Of a DNA stretch of 64,000 nucleotides, positions 1 through 8,154 are shown one piece after another. The stretch spans positions 24,054-88,053 of the forward strand of contig NZ_LZJI01000114.1 in assembly GCF_001667775.1 (NCBI RefSeq). The letters run 5' to 3'. Both the position numbers and the translations under genes were made by a program. The notes under the pieces were generated by a model. That model worked only from the letters and a program-made list of their open reading frames with translations, had not been told where the DNA came from and made no database searches. Within the stretch, counting starts at the first letter, position 1, and each line of letters starts with the position of its first letter. The DNA comes from Mycobacterium sp. E1747 (GTDB lineage: Bacteria > Actinomycetota > Actinomycetes > Mycobacteriales > Mycobacteriaceae).

Positions 1-38
1 GGCTATTAGCCTATGATTTGCATACTCAAGGAGGAATC

Positions 39-680
39 ATGGCGCAGAAGCACAGCACGGCGGTTCCCGCTAGCCTGGCCGCGTATCCTCTCGGCACATT
101 CCGCCCAACACAAGCGAAACACACTTACGCCCACCCCGCCCCTGAGGTAGCGCGACTTCACGAACACGGTCTATTGCACCGACTGGCAGACGGTTATTAC
201 GTCGTCGTGCCACACGGAATGGCGGGCCGCGGCTGGATGCCAGGGCTTGAAGCCGCCGCGGCAGGCATCGCAACGGCGATCTACGGGTCGGACAACATCG
301 TCGTCATGGGTATCAGTGCCGCGAGGCTGCACGGAGCAATCCCCCGCGCACTGGCTACCGCGACAGTTGCCGTACCTGAGCAACACCGTCCCATCACGTT
401 GTCGGACCGCACTGCGGTCGTCCGGTTCGTCAAACGCAACACCCGGGGCATCGACGCCGAACGCTACGAGACCGAGCTCGGACCGACACTGGTGACCACT
501 CCCGAGCAGACCCTCTTGGACCTCGCCCACCGCCCAAAACTTGGCGGCGCCGAAATCGAGATTCCAGCCGCCGTGGCGGCACTGTTCGAGCGCAGCGACA
601 GGGATCGTCTGGAGGCTTTAGCGACCGAACAGCGACGCATCGCATCACTGCGTCGAGCGGAAACCTGGGTCCGACAGTGA
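39..680 (+). CDS. AbiEi-type antitoxin (type IV toxin-antitoxin)
   Basis: This 213-residue protein reads as a type IV antitoxin of the AbiEi family. An N-terminal winged-helix-like part (about residues 10-75, containing the segment RLHEHGLLHRLADGYYVV) is followed by the characteristic AbiEi core with LGPTLVTTPEQTLLDLAHRP. In this family the protein represses its own operon and counters the AbiEii nucleotidyltransferase. The ATG at 39 is preferred over an upstream TTG at 18 because AAGGAGG lies at 28-34. The gene overlaps the toxin gene by four bases (GTGA at 677-680), the usual translationally coupled arrangement. Its partner is frameshifted, so the antitoxin may now be orphaned. Confidence 0.8.
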   Translation: MAQKHSTAVPASLAAYPLGTFRPTQAKHTYAHPAPEVARLHEHGLLHRLADGYYVVVPHGMAGRGWMPGLEAAAAGIATAIYGSDNIVVMGISAARLHGAIPRALATATVAVPEQHRPITLSDRTAVVRFVKRNTRGIDAERYETELGPTLVTTPEQTLLDLAHRPKLGGAEIEIPAAVAALFERSDRDRLEALATEQRRIASLRRAETWVRQ

Positions 681-1457
681 ACAGCAACGAAAAGCTTGCC
701 GTCGCTGAACAATTCGGTGTCGCGACCGAGCAAGTCGAACGCGACCACCTCATCTCCCATCTCCTTGCATTTCTAAGCCGCGACTTCGGCGACCGCATCC
801 ACTTCATCGGCGGTACGGCGCTCGCCCGCACCTACCTCCCGGACGGGCGGCTGAGCGAGGACATCGACCTCATCGCAGTCGGAGATCGCAAACCCATAGC
901 TGCCGAGCTGGACGCCGCTCTACCCTGCGCGCTTGCCCGCACTCACGGGCGACTCACGCTCGACCCAGCACTCACCAGCATTCCCGACACACGCGCAGCG
1001 ATCCTCCGACGGACTGACCGTGAGAATCCAACTGCTGTCCCCTCGCACCCGCACCGTGTGGCCAACCGAGCGTCGATCATTGGTCCAGCGGTACGCCGAT
1101 GCCCCCGCCGCCGAGTTGTTGGTGCCCACCCTTCCTGCCTTCGCCGCATCCAAGACCGCGACGTGGTTCGACCGGCATGCTTCCCGCGACCTGTGGGACC
1201 TCTGGGCGCTCGACCGGATCGGCGCTATCGATGCCGAAGCTGAAGTTCTCTACCGGCGCTTTGGGCCTACCAACAGACCGCCGGCGCTCCGAGACTTCAC
1301 GACCGCGCCAACACAGGCCGACTGGCAGAACCAGCTCGGAGGCCAAACCCGTCTTACCGTTTCACCGACAGATGCTCTGACCGCCGTACGCAGCGCTTGG
1401 GCGCAGGTCATCAAGTCCACCCATCGGCCCCAGCCGACCGGCATAAACGATGAATAA
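677..1457 (+). pseudogene. AbiEii-type nucleotidyltransferase toxin, frameshifted
   Basis: The first frame (from GTG 677) gives the AbiEii nucleotidyltransferase N-terminus, including IHFIGGTALARTYL and the metal-binding-like LSEDIDLI. After about residue 110 it turns into arginine-rich noise and stops at 1243. The natural continuation is in the +1 frame, where GLTVRIQLLSP, AAELLVPTLPAFAASKTATW and RHASRDLWDLWALDRIGAID match the expected C-terminal half and run to a stop at 1457. The switch lies near 1000-1025, so one inserted base (or two lost) separates the halves. Read as one gene the product would be about 260 residues. It may be a real inactivating mutation, a sequencing error or, less likely, programmed frameshifting. 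Confidence 0.75.
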
Positions 1458-1510
1458 ACGATGACTCGAAAGAACCGATCTTGAAAAATGGGCTCTGAAG
1501 TGGGGCGCTT

Positions 1511-1553
1511 GTTCAGCGTAGGGCTGTTCAGCGTAGGGCTGTTCAGCGTAGGG
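1511..1553. repeat. Three tandem copies of a 15-bp unit at the att site
   Basis: The unit GTTCAGCGTAGGGCT occurs at 1511-1525 and 1526-1540. A third copy starts at 1541 and merges at GTAGGG (1548) into the tRNA-derived direct repeat. The end of each unit therefore resembles the first bases of the attachment repeat. The array lies just outside the inferred island. Confidence 0.85.
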
Positions 1554-1593
1554 CGGGCGGGGCTCGAACCCGCGACCAACGGATTATGAGTCC
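1548..1593 (-). repeat. Left attachment repeat (tRNA-Met 3' fragment)
   Basis: These 46 bases are identical to 5573-5618, which covers the anticodon arm, T arm and acceptor 3' strand of the complete tRNA-Met gene. The identity stops abruptly at both edges. A duplicated tRNA 3' end is the classic product of integration by a tyrosine recombinase, so this copy is taken as the displaced chromosomal tRNA end. Confidence 0.85.
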
Positions 1594-1741
1594 CTAGGTC
1601 TAGGTGGATAGCAAACTCTGCTTGGCCCGAAAATCGCCCTGCAGCGACTCCAATCCCCTAGTTTTCCAGTGCTTCTGGTATAAAATCTGGTCCAGCAGCA
1701 GACGCTGCCACGTAGCGGCAAATCAGCAAGTTGGGCTGCGT

Positions 1742-1765
1742 TTGTGGACGCGTTGTGGACGCGGG
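1742..1765 (+). repeat. Left arm-like repeat
   Basis: Two TTGTGGACGC-like units lie 11 bp apart here. The same two-unit arrangement, 20 of 24 bases identical, occurs in the same orientation at 5481-5504 near the other end of the island. Their terminal positions suggest recombinase arm-binding sites; this is inference. Confidence 0.55.
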
Positions 1766-1905
1766 TGCGCCAACGCAACCTTGTCAGTGCCTCGTGCGAG
1801 GCTTAACGGTACCGGCTGAGAGAATGATGGCCGGACTCAGCTCCGACGCGCGGTGTGCGACTCTGTCGTCATCTAAATCGTGGTCCCAATTGAGGAGATG
1901 CCAAG

Positions 1906-3594
1906 GTGACTGAGCCGAAAGAGGCGACTTCAAGGAGCGTACGTGATCCGAAGCCAACTGCGGACCGCATACATCAGCTTGCTGGGCGCGTCTTATCGGG
2001 TGACATAGTCCTTCCGGAGTTTCAGCGTCCTTTTGTTTGGAAGCGTCACCAGATACTTGAGCTACTTGACTCAATCTATCGGAACTATCCGATCGGCAGC
2101 ATGCTCGTCTGGGAATCAAGCCTGAAGCTGATGAGCAAGAGATCGATTGCCGATCTGCAGATAGCAGAGCGGAGCCCAAACTATCCGGTCAACTATCTAC
2201 TCGACGGCCAGCAGCGCCTATCAACTGTTTGCGGCGTCCTACACTGGAAGCCCGGCAAACCGACCAGTGTGTGGAATGTTGCGTTCGATCTAAAGACCAG
2301 GGGATTCTTTCATGTAGACACGTTGGAAGAATTGCCATTGCACCAAATACCCTTGAGGAGATTGGCGGATCCATCCGAGTTTTATAGGAAGATATCACCG
2401 CTCACTGATCCGCATTTGAGCGCCGAGGCTGACTTACTTTTCAACCGCTTTACCGATTACCAAGTTCCGTTAGTAACCTTAGGAGAAATGGAGCTGCACG
2501 ACGTCGCTCCGGTGTTTGAGCGGATAAATTCAACAGGTACGAGACTCACAATATTCGACCTCATGCGCGCGGCGACTTGGAGCACTAATTTCGATCTTGG
2601 GCGGTCTGTCGACGAGATCAGAAATGCCATCGCCCCTAAGCGATTTGCACAGCTCGATGAGAAGGTTTTTCTCCGTGCCCTCAGTGCCGCAGCAGGCGGA
2701 TCATTTACTGCTGAAAGCATTGATGATTTGAGGAAGCGTGACGACGAGACGTTGAAGAAGGCGGTAGAAGCCACAATTGCGTCAGCATTGCTGGCGTGCG
2801 ACTTCTTAAGTACGGAGGTGGACGTGCCAAGGTATGAGGCACTCCCTTATGCCAATCAATTCGTGGTTCTTTGTGAGATCTTCCGGCGGGTACCTCAGCC
2901 CAACGGCGCTCAACTCACCGAAATACGGAACTGGTTTTGGCGCACGACCCTCGCTGGATACTTCGGAGGCTGGAACGGCGGTCAGATGGCATCCGATATC
3001 GTCGCTATTCGACGGTGGGTTGGAAATGAGACGCAGACCATCGAAATCGGAACTGTGACCTCTAATGAACGGCTCTGGCGGACAAAATCGTTCCGATCGA
3101 ATTCAGCCACATCGAAGATGGTTGCCCTCATGCTAGCTCAAGCTCAGCCTCGCGACATTCTAAATGGTCAAAAAATAGATCCCGATAAGTCGCTTGCGTG
3201 GTCAAATGATAAGGAGTTCCACCATTTCTTTCCGCAGGCGTACTTAAGAAACCAGGGGGTCAGCACGACACAAGCAAACCTCGTTGCCAACATCGTAATG
3301 CTGTCTTCAGCGAGCAATATCCAGATCAAAGATGCGTCACCTCAAGAGTATTTGACGAAAATCATCAATCAGGACGGACGCGAAGAAATCGTTAAGCGGT
3401 TAGCGACATGTTTAGTTTCCGAAGCTGCACTCGATGCTGCTCTCCAAAACGACTACGAGAGCTTCCTCCAACAACGCTCAATTACGCTGCAGGAGCACGC
3501 CCTAGATTTATGCGGAGAATCTGAGGATCAATCCGCCGAAGCCGCAATCGATCCTGACGAGATCGAAGATTCCGATGACGATTCGTCCGACTAG
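1906..3594 (+). CDS. DUF262 plus HNH-like (DUF1524-type) defence protein
   Basis: The 562-residue protein has an N-terminal DUF262 (ParB/sulfiredoxin-like) domain with PEFQRPFVW at 37-45 and the hallmark DGQQR at 100-104. A C-terminal segment has HHFFP at 439-443 followed by an asparagine-rich NLVANIVMLSSASN stretch, as in DUF1524 HNH-type nuclease domains. This order is that of GmrSD- and SspE-like proteins, which restrict foreign DNA using nucleotide-dependent DUF262 and HNH nuclease activities. The very C-terminus is acidic. The GTG start is chosen because GAGGAG at 1892-1897 sits 8 bases upstream; the nearer ATG at 1898 runs straight into a stop. Base composition is less GC-rich than the surroundings, consistent with transfer. 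Antiphage function is inferred, not shown. Confidence 0.75.
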   Translation: MTEPKEATSRSVRDPKPTADRIHQLAGRVLSGDIVLPEFQRPFVWKRHQILELLDSIYRNYPIGSMLVWESSLKLMSKRSIADLQIAERSPNYPVNYLLDGQQRLSTVCGVLHWKPGKPTSVWNVAFDLKTRGFFHVDTLEELPLHQIPLRRLADPSEFYRKISPLTDPHLSAEADLLFNRFTDYQVPLVTLGEMELHDVAPVFERINSTGTRLTIFDLMRAATWSTNFDLGRSVDEIRNAIAPKRFAQLDEKVFLRALSAAAGGSFTAESIDDLRKRDDETLKKAVEATIASALLACDFLSTEVDVPRYEALPYANQFVVLCEIFRRVPQPNGAQLTEIRNWFWRTTLAGYFGGWNGGQMASDIVAIRRWVGNETQTIEIGTVTSNERLWRTKSFRSNSATSKMVALMLAQAQPRDILNGQKIDPDKSLAWSNDKEFHHFFPQAYLRNQGVSTTQANLVANIVMLSSASNIQIKDASPQEYLTKIINQDGREEIVKRLATCLVSEAALDAALQNDYESFLQQRSITLQEHALDLCGESEDQSAEAAIDPDEIEDSDDDSSD

Positions 3595-3950
3595 TCGAGG
3601 TTCTCGGGGCGGAACTTGCCATAGACACCATGCTCTTTGCCTCGTAGATAGGCTGTGTTCTGCCTGTCGGCACGCCTGGCGGTAAGAAAGTGTTGCAGCT
3701 TCCGACGCAGGTAGAAGATGCCGACCAATGCTGCCACGAGGATTGCGACTAAGATCGTAGCAACGATAGCGAAAGCCTGGGGATATACCCGCGCGATGAT
3801 CCACGCCAGAAATCCGCCGGCTATCACATAGGTGATTACGGTCGGCAGCGCAAACGCAAGATAAACAGACCCGTAATTGCGCAACCAGTGTTTAGCCATA
3901 CCCTTGGCAACACCACCCAGCGAGTTGTCCTCGCCTTCGTTGCCTGCCAT
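3591..3950 (-). CDS. Small two-helix membrane protein
   Basis: The 119-residue protein has two predicted membrane helices (about residues 28-52 and 58-82), a short soluble N-terminus and a basic C-terminal tail. I do not recognise a family. AGGAGGGG at 3961-3968 supports the start, with a somewhat long 10-base spacing. Its stop codon overlaps by four bases the stop of the convergent DUF262 gene. Small membrane proteins often accompany defence effectors, but the opposite orientation means that a functional link is only a guess. Confidence 0.6.
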   Translation of the reverse strand: MAGNEGEDNSLGGVAKGMAKHWLRNYGSVYLAFALPTVITYVIAGGFLAWIIARVYPQAFAIVATILVAILVAALVGIFYLRRKLQHFLTARRADRQNTAYLRGKEHGVYGKFRPENLD

Positions 3951-4113
3951 CAGCAGTTCTCCCCTCCTACGAGACGCGCAGCCACTTCGCGTGTGAGCCT
4001 AACCGCTACGTCGCTGCTCCATGGACACAACGGTGGACATTGTCTTCGCAACCGGCCTGGCAAGGTCCGGAGCTGCGGTGTCGTCCCCGATGTTTCACAG
4101 GAAGGTCCGCCAG

Positions 4114-4293
4114 ATGCCGGGCCAGTCTGACTACAACACCCGCCACCCGATGGACTGGGATGCCCTTGATGCCGAGGGGTCGGAATTTTCCTGGGGATCG
4201 GGTCTAGAACCTGGAGGCCTCAGCGGCGCACCCCCATCAGAAGGTGGCCGCTATCGCGGTACCAGCCCGCCCTGCGAGAAACGGATCGGCTAA
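4114..4293 (+). CDS. Small hypothetical protein
   Basis: The 59-residue product is hydrophilic and rich in Gly, Ser, Pro and acidic residues, with no membrane segment or recognised motif. The ATG at 4114 is preceded by AGGAAGG at 4099-4105, a good Shine-Dalgarno at 8 bases. An upstream in-frame ATG at 4021 lacks one. It is the only plus-strand candidate between two minus-strand island genes. The evidence is the ribosome binding site alone. Confidence 0.35.
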   Translation: MPGQSDYNTRHPMDWDALDAEGSEFSWGSGLEPGGLSGAPPSEGGRYRGTSPPCEKRIG

Positions 4294-4320
4294 TGCACCC
4301 TAAATCTGGACGGCCAAGTG

Positions 4321-4617
4321 CTATTGGGAGTCGTCGGGTGGTACTTCGTATTCGTCGGCGTTCATTCTGCTTATGGTCCATTCATCTTCGATCCGCGTCG
4401 AGAGGAGAAGCGATTTGCCGTCGTTGATCGCCGAACCGATCAACTCCTCTCGCTGGGTTCTGACGTCAGATTTGGTCACTTCGAACGCAAGCACGGTTGC
4501 ATCACTCGGGCGTGTCGACTCATACCAGTTGAGCCGATTCGTGGCTTCGATACTTGCAAGCTCGTGCTTCAATGCATGCAGCGCGACCTGCAGACGGCGG
4601 TCGTCTGGGTCAGTCAT
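4321..4617 (-). CDS. Hypothetical island protein, 98 aa
   Basis: The product is soluble, with a helical N-terminal part (RRLQVALHALKHELASIEA) and a likely beta-rich C-terminal half. It resembles no family I recognise. The reading frame extends to 4737, but the ATG at 4617 has GGAAGGGA eight bases upstream and is preferred. It is followed in the same orientation by nothing obvious and is separated from the next upstream minus gene by about 150 bases. Confidence 0.5.
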   Translation of the reverse strand: MTDPDDRRLQVALHALKHELASIEATNRLNWYESTRPSDATVLAFEVTKSDVRTQREELIGSAINDGKSLLLSTRIEDEWTISRMNADEYEVPPDDSQ

Positions 4618-4769
4618 CGCTAAAGTCCCTTCCAAAGTCTGCCTCTCGGTGCCTGCATAAGTTCTTTGTCCGCGTGGAGTGCCGGAGCACCGGAAGGCTG
4701 CACCCTGGCTCGGGAACGCCGCAAGCAGCCGGTACACTTCGCGCCCCCTACGTATTCCTCGTGCAAGGA

Positions 4770-5330
4770 CTAAATTGAGCCACGGCTGCTGTCTTCCCAG
4801 ATTGACTCGACCGTGTCGTGGTCGTCGGCTTTTTTGGCAGCTTTCACGGCAGCCCTCTTCTGTGAGAGCTTGCGGATCTGCTCATCGAGTTCGACGAATT
4901 GGTCTTGTGGAGAATTGAAGAAGTCGTATGCACTCACCGACTCACGGGTGTCGATGGTATAGCCGTACTTTCTGAGGGTTTGATTGAACGGCGCTAGGTG
5001 CGAGCCGCCGAGAAACTGTGCGAGGGCGTACGAAACTCCCTCAAAGTGCGCCTCCCAAGCAATTTTTCCGGCGGATTCTTTGAGCACTACCCCGAGGTTC
5101 TGTGCAGCTCCGGCCAGCTCCTTGCGAAGGGCCGAGAGACCGTCCGGGCCGAGTGTTTTCGTGACGGCTGGCTGTTTCTGCGCGAGTTCTTTCGCGTATT
5201 GATCGATGTGATAGGGCAAGTGCTCCGCTACCGAGTCGAGTACCTGCTGCTTCAGCCGATCGACGGCAGCTTGCTGCTGACTTTCGTCGGCTTCAGCGGC
5301 CGCTAGCTGCCGCGCGGTTTCCTCGCTCAT
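4770..5330 (-). CDS. Hypothetical helical protein, 186 aa
   Basis: The sequence is strongly helical and charged. Likely coiled coils are at about residues 5-35 (AAAEADESQQQAAVDRLKQQ) and 145-175 (LDEQIRKLSQKRAAVKAAKK). No transmembrane segment or catalytic motif is seen and the family is unknown. GGAAAGGG lies about 10 bases before the ATG. It is the gene nearest the tRNA end of the island. Confidence 0.55.
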   Translation of the reverse strand: MSEETARQLAAAEADESQQQAAVDRLKQQVLDSVAEHLPYHIDQYAKELAQKQPAVTKTLGPDGLSALRKELAGAAQNLGVVLKESAGKIAWEAHFEGVSYALAQFLGGSHLAPFNQTLRKYGYTIDTRESVSAYDFFNSPQDQFVELDEQIRKLSQKRAAVKAAKKADDHDTVESIWEDSSRGSI

Positions 5331-5480
5331 CCGGCTGCCCTTTCCGTTACGCCCACTCTGTGCCGACGACCTGCCCAGAGGTTACTCCTAAGAACTACAG
5401 TGATGTGTTTTCCCAGGAAATTCAAGGGTTCGCGAGCGACAAGTGCCTGAATATCGGTTCGAGTCCGCCTGGCGCCCCGA

Positions 5481-5504
5481 TTGTGGACGCACTGTGGACA
5501 TGGG
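5481..5504 (+). repeat. Right arm-like repeat
   Basis: This is the partner of 1742-1765: two TGTGGAC units 11 bp apart, 20 of 24 bases identical and in the same orientation, 69 bp inside the right attachment repeat. Candidate integrase arm site. Confidence 0.55.
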
Positions 5505-5572
5505 CCGCTTTCGGCCCGCGTTCGAGGCGTCAACGTATGCCATAAAGTCGCCTCTATCTGCACAAATGCGTT

Positions 5573-5618
5573 GTAGGGCGGGCGGGGCTCGAACCCGCGA
5601 CCAACGGATTATGAGTCC
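5573..5618 (-). repeat. Right attachment repeat inside tRNA-Met
   Basis: This 46-bp stretch is identical to 1548-1593. It covers the anticodon loop through to the 3' end of the tRNA, so an incoming element carrying it would restore a functional tRNA. Confidence 0.85.
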
Positions 5619-5647
5619 GCGGCTCTAACCAACTGAGCTACCGCCCC
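5574..5647 (-). tRNA. tRNA-Met (anticodon CAT)
   Basis: The 74-nt cloverleaf is complete. The acceptor strands are GGGGCGG and CCGCCCT, with a G-U first pair and discriminator A. The D arm is GCTC/GAGC. The anticodon stem GCGGA/TCCGT carries loop CTCATAA with CAT at 5611-5613. The T arm is GCGGG-TTCGAGC-CCCGC. CCA is not encoded. CAT could be elongator Met or Ile2 (lysidine-modified); it is not the initiator type, because the first pair is not mismatched in that manner. It is the integration target of the island to its left. Confidence 0.9.
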
Positions 5648-5753
5648 TAGCGATGTTCCGTAGGAAACCGTAGCCCAAAGCGCGGTCACCGTCCGACGGG
5701 CATGGGCGAAGCCCGCCGCTCCCGCGAAGGGAGGCGGCGGGCTTTCAAGGGCA

Positions 5754-6173
5754 TCACACAGGCGCCGGCTGCCCGGGCGCTTGCCGCGCGGCCTGATCCT
5801 TGAGCCTCGGGATCAAGTCCGGCGCGTAGACGTAGATGGCCGACTCCACCTCCCACTCGGCCTGGGCCTGGTTCATCGGCGTGGTCCTGGTGATCATGTT
5901 GACCAACTCCTGGGCCTCGCCAAACGGATTGGGATGAGACCGGACCTGGCTGGCGAACCACCGTCCCTCGGCGGCCTCGCTGCAATCGTTGAAGTCGGCG
6001 TTGTGCACCATCTTGTTCTGCGCCAGCAGCTTGATGTACTGGTCGTCGGCCGGGGACATGTTGCACGACGCGGCCGCGTGCGGCGCCGCCAGCACGGCAC
6101 CACCGAACATCGTCGCCCCCAGCGCAACTGCGGCGGCCCCCACCGTCAGCACTTGCCCGCGCGATCGTGTCAT
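5754..6173 (-). CDS. Secreted DUF732 protein
   Basis: The 139-residue precursor has a Sec-type signal peptide: basic MTRSRGQ, then a hydrophobic stretch ending near AAPHAAA before SCNMSP. A DUF732 domain follows, with two cysteines (SCN and NDCSEA) likely to be disulfide-bonded and the typical EAAEGRWFASQV helix. DUF732 proteins are small exported actinobacterial proteins of unknown function. The frame is open upstream to 6281. I place the start at the ATG giving a clean signal peptide, although a GTG two codons upstream (6179) is nearly as good. A close paralogue follows upstream at 6434-6856. Confidence 0.8.
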   Translation of the reverse strand: MTRSRGQVLTVGAAAVALGATMFGGAVLAAPHAAASCNMSPADDQYIKLLAQNKMVHNADFNDCSEAAEGRWFASQVRSHPNPFGEAQELVNMITRTTPMNQAQAEWEVESAIYVYAPDLIPRLKDQAARQAPGQPAPV

Positions 6174-6433
6174 CCTCACTTTCCAAAACCCCCTCATCGC
6201 GGAATTTGCTAGTTTTCCTTTCGCGCTACGCATCGGGTACCACCGCCGACACGCGCGACAAACGACGCGCTCATCGAACAATGAATGAACAACAGTTAGC
6301 CAAAAACGCGCTGCGCGCTGTGAGTTCCGACTGGTTGAGGGACGTCACTCGATCGACGACCGCCGCCAACCGACAATCACCGATACAAGCAGTATCGGTG
6401 GCCTACTTCGAGTTAGCTGGTAACGCCGGGGCG

Positions 6434-6856
6434 CTACTCTTTGGGCCAGTCCGCGTGCGCGGCCTGATCCTTGATCTTGGGGATCACGTCCGGCGCATAG
6501 ACGTAGACGGCCGACTCGACCTCCCACTCGGCCTGCGCCTGGGTCATCGAGGTTGTGTTGGTGATCATGTTGACCAGCTCTTGGGCTTCGCCGAATGGAT
6601 TGGGATGGTTGCGCACCTGGTCGGCGAACCACCGCCCCTCGGCGGCCTCGGTGCAATCGCTGAAGTCGGCGTTGTGCACCATCTTGTTTTGCGCGAGCAG
6701 CTGGATGTACTGGTCGTCCTTCGGACTCAAATTGCACGACGCCGAAGCTTGCGGAGCCGACAGCACAGCGCCGCCGAGCATCGAGGCACCCAGCGCGACT
6801 CCGGCAGCCCAGACCGATGACGCTCGCATGTGCGACCGCGAACGGGTGGTTGTCAT
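6434..6856 (-). CDS. Secreted DUF732 protein, paralogue
   Basis: The 140-residue precursor begins MTTTRSRSHM and has a hydrophobic signal segment ending around SAPQASA. The DUF732 domain is very similar to the neighbour at 5754-6173 and shares DDQYI-LLAQNKMVHNADF, the cysteine pair and HPNPFGEAQELVNMIT, which points to tandem duplication. GGGAGGA at about 6863-6869 sits six bases before the ATG and fixes the start against longer frames. The function of the family is unknown. The two copies are 260 bp apart, so each may have its own promoter. Confidence 0.85.
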   Translation of the reverse strand: MTTTRSRSHMRASSVWAAGVALGASMLGGAVLSAPQASASCNLSPKDDQYIQLLAQNKMVHNADFSDCTEAAEGRWFADQVRNHPNPFGEAQELVNMITNTTSMTQAQAEWEVESAVYVYAPDVIPKIKDQAAHADWPKE

Positions 6857-7007
6857 TCCGGTCCTCCCTCTGCGTGGGAGCGATGTCGCCCTCCGACGCA
6901 AGCCAAGCCTTCGTGTGGTGACTGCTAACCGAGATAACGGGCCACGGCATGCAGTCACGCGGTCGATAGTCGTCAACTCAGGCGGCGCTGCCATCTGAGA
7001 CCACCAG

Positions 7008-7031
7008 CACATATGAGTTCACATATGAGTC
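7008..7031. repeat. Tandem 12-bp repeat CACATATGAGTT/C
   Basis: Two copies abut each other, each containing the palindrome CATATG, about 150 bp upstream of the second DUF732 gene. They could be a regulator binding site. Nothing else is recognised in the gene-free stretch 6857-7250. Confidence 0.5.
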
Positions 7032-7250
7032 TTGGTGTCGGGACATAAATTTAGCCAGTGGCAGCGGCCTGAGCGGCTAACTCTCGTTTGCGTGACCGTG
7101 TACTGATGGTTAACATTCGGTGCTTCGCCCCAAGGCGGGCCATCAAAACGCGCCACGCAAGCCGAGGCGGCATGCCCCAGCCAAAGTTTCTCGACCAGCG
7201 ATTACACACCGCACGGCGGCGGTCGGCAGCCCCCGCCGCCCATCCGGGCG

Positions 7251-8114
7251 TCAACTGAAGACGGTCTGCCCGTCGGCCCCGAGCAGATAACGCTCGGTGC
7301 CCTGCTCCACGCGGGGCGCATCGGCACCCAAAGCGACGGCGACTTTATTGCTTGCATTCCGCATGATGTCAAAGGTGAGCTCGACGGCCTCGGCATCCGA
7401 GAACCGGGAGCGCACCTCGGCGGCATCGTCGACGGCGAGGTGCGCAGGGGTCCAAATTAACCCATCGGTGTAACGCAGCGCTGCTTTGACGCGGTCGTCG
7501 AGCAACCGGGATGCTTCGAAGCGACCGATCTCGTCATACAGCGTCTCTGAGCCGCCTGCGTCGAGCGCTGTGCCCTCCCGCAGCGACTTACACAACCGGC
7601 AGTTGTGCTGGGCCGCCCCACGCAGCCGGACCAGCTCGGAGGTGACGGGGTCGAGCGCGCGCATCCGGGCCACCGCAGGCAAGAAGTCGTTGAACACCAG
7701 ATTCGCCGGGTTCGTCGAGTGATCCCACGCGACGCCGTTCACCCAGCCCACATACTCCGAGCCGAAACCGAGTGCCTCCAGCCCGGCGCGCACCCGGGGG
7801 ACGAAGTCGGCGATATACATCGACACCACCGCGCCGAACGCACCATCGCCCAATTGCTTAACCAGCCGGGACCGCTGCGCGCCGGTGACCGCGGATACGT
7901 CGGCGCTGAACTGCTCGGCGAATTCGGCCACGGCGACCTCGGTCTCCGATTCCGGTGCGCCAGCCTCGAGGGGAGCCGGCAACGGCGGCAGTGACAACGT
8001 CTCGGCACAGACCCGCCGAATCAACGCCGCGATGCGCGCCTCCGGCTGAGAGCCCGGGAACAGGGCCACCAATCGCGCTAGCTGATCTGTTTGGGCCGAA
8101 ACCGGAGCCGCCAT
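7251..8114 (-). CDS. Carboxymuconolactone decarboxylase/AhpD-like protein
   Basis: The 287-residue protein has an alkylhydroperoxidase D-like core with [15 protein letters not shown] at about residues 172-186. It supplies the CxxC pair used by AhpD-type peroxidase partners for disulfide exchange. The surrounding helices ([35 protein letters not shown]) fit the CMD all-alpha fold, and the length suggests two half-domains with only the second redox-active. The likely role is cytosolic peroxide or radical handling. Substrate and reductant cannot be read from sequence. It lies directly before tldE in the same orientation, with a 40-base gap. Confidence 0.75.
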   Translation of the reverse strand: MAAPVSAQTDQLARLVALFPGSQPEARIAALIRRVCAETLSLPPLPAPLEAGAPESETEVAVAEFAEQFSADVSAVTGAQRSRLVKQLGDGAFGAVVSMYIADFVPRVRAGLEALGFGSEYVGWVNGVAWDHSTNPANLVFNDFLPAVARMRALDPVTSELVRLRGAAQHNCRLCKSLREGTALDAGGSETLYDEIGRFEASRLLDDRVKAALRYTDGLIWTPAHLAVDDAAEVRSRFSDAEAVELTFDIMRNASNKVAVALGADAPRVEQGTERYLLGADGQTVFS

Positions 8115-8154
8115 TCGTCACACGCTAGAACTGCGCCGGCCCAGCGGCAATCGG

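Larger units (their letters stand above)
1594..5618. mobile_element. Integrase-less 4-kb genomic island in tRNA-Met
   Basis: The segment lies between two perfect 46-bp direct repeats of the tRNA-Met 3' part, and the intact tRNA is at the right end. It carries a DUF262-family protein, a two-helix membrane protein and three small unknown genes. No integrase, excisionase or replication gene is visible. Its main gene is visibly more AT-rich than the flanking DNA. The content fits a small defence island moved by a recombinase supplied in trans. Bases 1594-1905 and 5331-5572 hold no convincing gene. Confidence 0.75.

Noticed and set aside
7051..7254. Sixty-seven-codon minus-strand frame
   Set aside because: Arg/Trp-rich composition without a ribosome binding site or motif.
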